Below are positions 20,784-22,446 of a stretch of DNA of 22,446 nucleotides, piece by piece (position 1 is the first letter of the stretch; each line of letters starts with the position of its first letter). The position numbers and the translations under genes are program-made. The notes below the pieces were generated by a model. It had not been told where the DNA came from. It searched no databases and worked only from the letters and a program-made list of their open reading frames with translations. The DNA lies in IMG/VR virus record IMGVR_UViG_3300045738_000546, positions 1 to 22,446 of that record, one strand, 5' to 3'. The stretch is from a virus.

Positions 20784-22446
20784 TGGCTTACCATGGTTTT
20801 AAACCAGCAGAACAAGCAATACAGATTGGTGCAGATGAGATTCTTTCATCTCACATCTCTGATGGCGTAATTGTAAATGCAGATGTAAATGCTTCAGCAG
20901 CTATCGCTACCTCTAAGGTAAGCGGTGCAGTAACAAGTATAGGCAGTCATGGACTTGGCTCTTTGGCTACTCTGAGTGCAGTTGCTTCTGCACAGATTAC
21001 CGATGGCACAATTGTTAATGCCGATGTAAATAATTCAGCCGCTATTGTAACAAGTAAACTTAGCGGTTCTTTAACCTCTGTAGGTTCTCATGGTCTGGCA
21101 ACTTCTGCCACGACTGATACAACCAATGCTTCCAATATATCCTCTGGTACTTTAGCAGCAGCTAGAGTCGCAACCCTTAATCAGAGTACAACTGGACAAG
21201 CAGGAACGGTAGCAACAATAGCTGGATTAGCACCTAATACTGCAACAACTCAAGCAGCTCAATCCGCTATTACTTCAGTAGGTACTCTTACAGGATTATC
21301 AGTTGGAATATCGGCAGTAAGTAAAGCCCATATTTACGAAAATACAACTGCCACTGATTCTTCTGCTGGATTAACAATAGAACAAGCAGGCACTGGTGAT
21401 GCTATATTACAATTTTTAGAAACTGGTACACAGCGTTGGGTAATGGGTCTTGATAATAGTGATTCAGATAAATTTAAAATATCTTCCGATGGGGATTTAA
21501 ATACAAATGCAAGACTAACAATAGATACTTCAGGCAACGCCACATTTGCTGGTACAATAACTACTACTGAAGATTTAGCCGCAGGCAACGCCACATTTGG
21601 TGGGAATGTCAAAGTTGGTAATGATACTGGTAAGTATGTTGGAACTGCTGGTGGAAATCAAATTATTTTTTCGGGAAGTCCATATCACATTCTTTACAAT
21701 TCAGTAAGTGGGCATTGGTTTAATCTTGATTCAAACGCATCGGGATTGACAGGCGACTTTGTAATTGGAAAGGACAGAACAGGAATATCTGGAGGCACAA
21801 CTTATTTTACTCTTGCTGAGTCTAACGGCAACGCCACATTTGCTGGGAAGATAGCTGTTGAACATACTAATACGCCACAGTATGATGTTCACATTGAGGG
21901 AGGTGGGGAATTATTACTTTCTCACGCAACAGATACAGTCGGTGAAAGTGCAAAACTATTATTTCGTTCAGAGGGTGGTGAATCAGATGGTGCTTTAAGA
22001 ATTAAAGGTGGAATATTCTTCCAACGAACTGGTGATTATGGCAGGGGTGATATGTATTTAGCTAATCTTGGAACTCAATCTAATTCATCAGTTACAAGTG
22101 CTGATTATGTTCTAAAATTAGATAGTGGTAAGAACGCCACATTTTCTGGGGATGTAACAATTGGTGGGAATTTTATTGCCAGTGGAACTGGGTTGCATAC
22201 ATTTGCTGGTAAAGTAACATCAAGTGGAGAAGTTACTGGGACAGGCACAAGAACTGTTGGGTCTAACTCAGCAAATGTAGTTAAAACTCACGGTGCAGAT
22301 GGGGATTATGATGGAGATATAGTAATTACTGTTACACACGGTAATTATCACTCAACTGCTTATGATATAAAGGTAGCGGCATATAATGGTTCTGCCCATT
22401 TTGCTGGGATGTATTATCAGAACAGTAGCATTTTTCATCATCACCA
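20783..22446 (+). CDS. Large tail fibre/receptor-binding protein (partial, 3' end beyond window)
   Basis: Open from GTG 20783 to the window end (554 codons or more), preceded by GGAG eight bases upstream. N-terminal VAYHGFKPAEQAIQIGADE is followed by two copies of an ISDGTIVNADVNxSAAI unit. Then come several G-N-A-T-F-x-G units, the classic spacing of phage fibre shafts, separated by beta-rich segments. The end of the window is in a probable globular domain (THGNYHSTAYDIKVAAY). It is the best candidate for the host-receptor-binding protein. An intramolecular chaperone may lie beyond the edge. Confidence 0.85.
   Translation, partial: MAYHGFKPAEQAIQIGADEILSSHISDGVIVNADVNASAAIATSKVSGAVTSIGSHGLGSLATLSAVASAQITDGTIVNADVNNSAAIVTSKLSGSLTSVGSHGLATSATTDTTNASNISSGTLAAARVATLNQSTTGQAGTVATIAGLAPNTATTQAAQSAITSVGTLTGLSVGISAVSKAHIYENTTATDSSAGLTIEQAGTGDAILQFLETGTQRWVMGLDNSDSDKFKISSDGDLNTNARLTIDTSGNATFAGTITTTEDLAAGNATFGGNVKVGNDTGKYVGTAGGNQIIFSGSPYHILYNSVSGHWFNLDSNASGLTGDFVIGKDRTGISGGTTYFTLAESNGNATFAGKIAVEHTNTPQYDVHIEGGGELLLSHATDTVGESAKLLFRSEGGESDGALRIKGGIFFQRTGDYGRGDMYLANLGTQSNSSVTSADYVLKLDSGKNATFSGDVTIGGNFIASGTGLHTFAGKVTSSGEVTGTGTRTVGSNSANVVKTHGADGDYDGDIVITVTHGNYHSTAYDIKVAAYNGSAHFAGMYYQNSSIFHHH
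20855..21097 (+). repeat. Two-copy 47-residue unit in the large fibre
   Basis: Residues 25-58 and 72-105 of the fibre are similar: ISDGVIVNADVNASAAIATSK and ITDGTIVNADVNNSAAIVTSK, each ending in a GSHGL. The repeat period is 47 residues. They probably form successive shaft segments. Confidence 0.7.
21533..22149 (+). repeat. GGCAACGCCACATTT direct repeats in the fibre gene
   Basis: GGCAACGCCACATTT occurs exactly at 21533, 21584 and 21827, and a variant (AACGCCACATTTTCTGG) starts at 22133. All are in frame and encode GNATF(A/G)G-type turns. The near-identical DNA, unlike the freely varying neighbouring codons, suggests recent duplication or recombination between shaft modules. Confidence 0.75.

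Noticed and set aside
1-22446. CRISPR array, insertion sequence, integrase or attachment site
   Set aside because: No regularly spaced identical repeats, transposase motifs, terminal inverted repeats or integrase were seen.

Overview
The window is part of the genome of a tailed bacteriophage, probably of an uncultured AT-rich aquatic or marine bacterium. The evidence is a complete head-gene module in standard order (terminase, portal, scaffold, major capsid protein) followed by connector and tail-fibre genes, dense packing with ATGA/TAATG start-stop overlaps, and strong Shine-Dalgarno (SD) sites. The portal is a P22-like type of about 730 residues, and no tape-measure gene is visible. A short-tailed (podovirus-like) virion is therefore likely, but this is inference because the window ends inside a fibre gene.

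Left arm (1-3613, minus strand, very AT-rich): an operon read right to left. It starts with a small protein resembling phage winged-helix proteins (3613), followed by two membrane-anchored small proteins and two unknowns. It ends with a 69-residue beta-grasp, ubiquitin-like protein (2076-1867) and a large protein of at least 581 residues that runs off the window. Near its N-terminus the large protein carries an HPH...C motif resembling the active site of ubiquitin-conjugating E2 enzymes. A modifier-like and an E2-like gene side by side suggest a phage-encoded ubiquitin-like conjugation system. No E1 or JAB peptidase is visible.

Centre-left (3614-4981): about 1.25 kb without a credible gene but packed with more than twenty hairpins, including stems of 15, 9, 9, 9, 9, 8 and 8 bp. 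Internal wobble pairs favour a minus-strand transcript. I interpret it as a giant ornate noncoding RNA, in the size class of GOLLD/ROOL RNAs or a new class. It lies between a minus-strand terminator (4968-4939) and the left-arm operon. Two near-identical T7/SP6-like promoter motifs sit at its presumed 5' end.

Centre (4975-5760): a GC-rich island with one 123-residue gene of unknown function, its own terminator, and a compact control region with two back-to-back extended -10 elements and an operator-like dyad.

Right arm (5677-22446, plus strand): a sigma70-like promoter, two small genes and a terminator come first. Then follow a holin/spanin-like membrane protein, an M15 endolysin, a lysine-rich peptide, small and large terminase, portal, scaffold and major capsid protein with a strong hairpin behind it. 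After three small basic proteins comes a 741-residue connector-like protein with 14 exact tandem 18-residue coiled-coil repeats. Further adaptor-like proteins, a peptidoglycan-binding-domain protein and a modular set of fibre genes complete the window. The right arm packages DNA, builds the particle and lyses the cell; the left arm probably manipulates the host.
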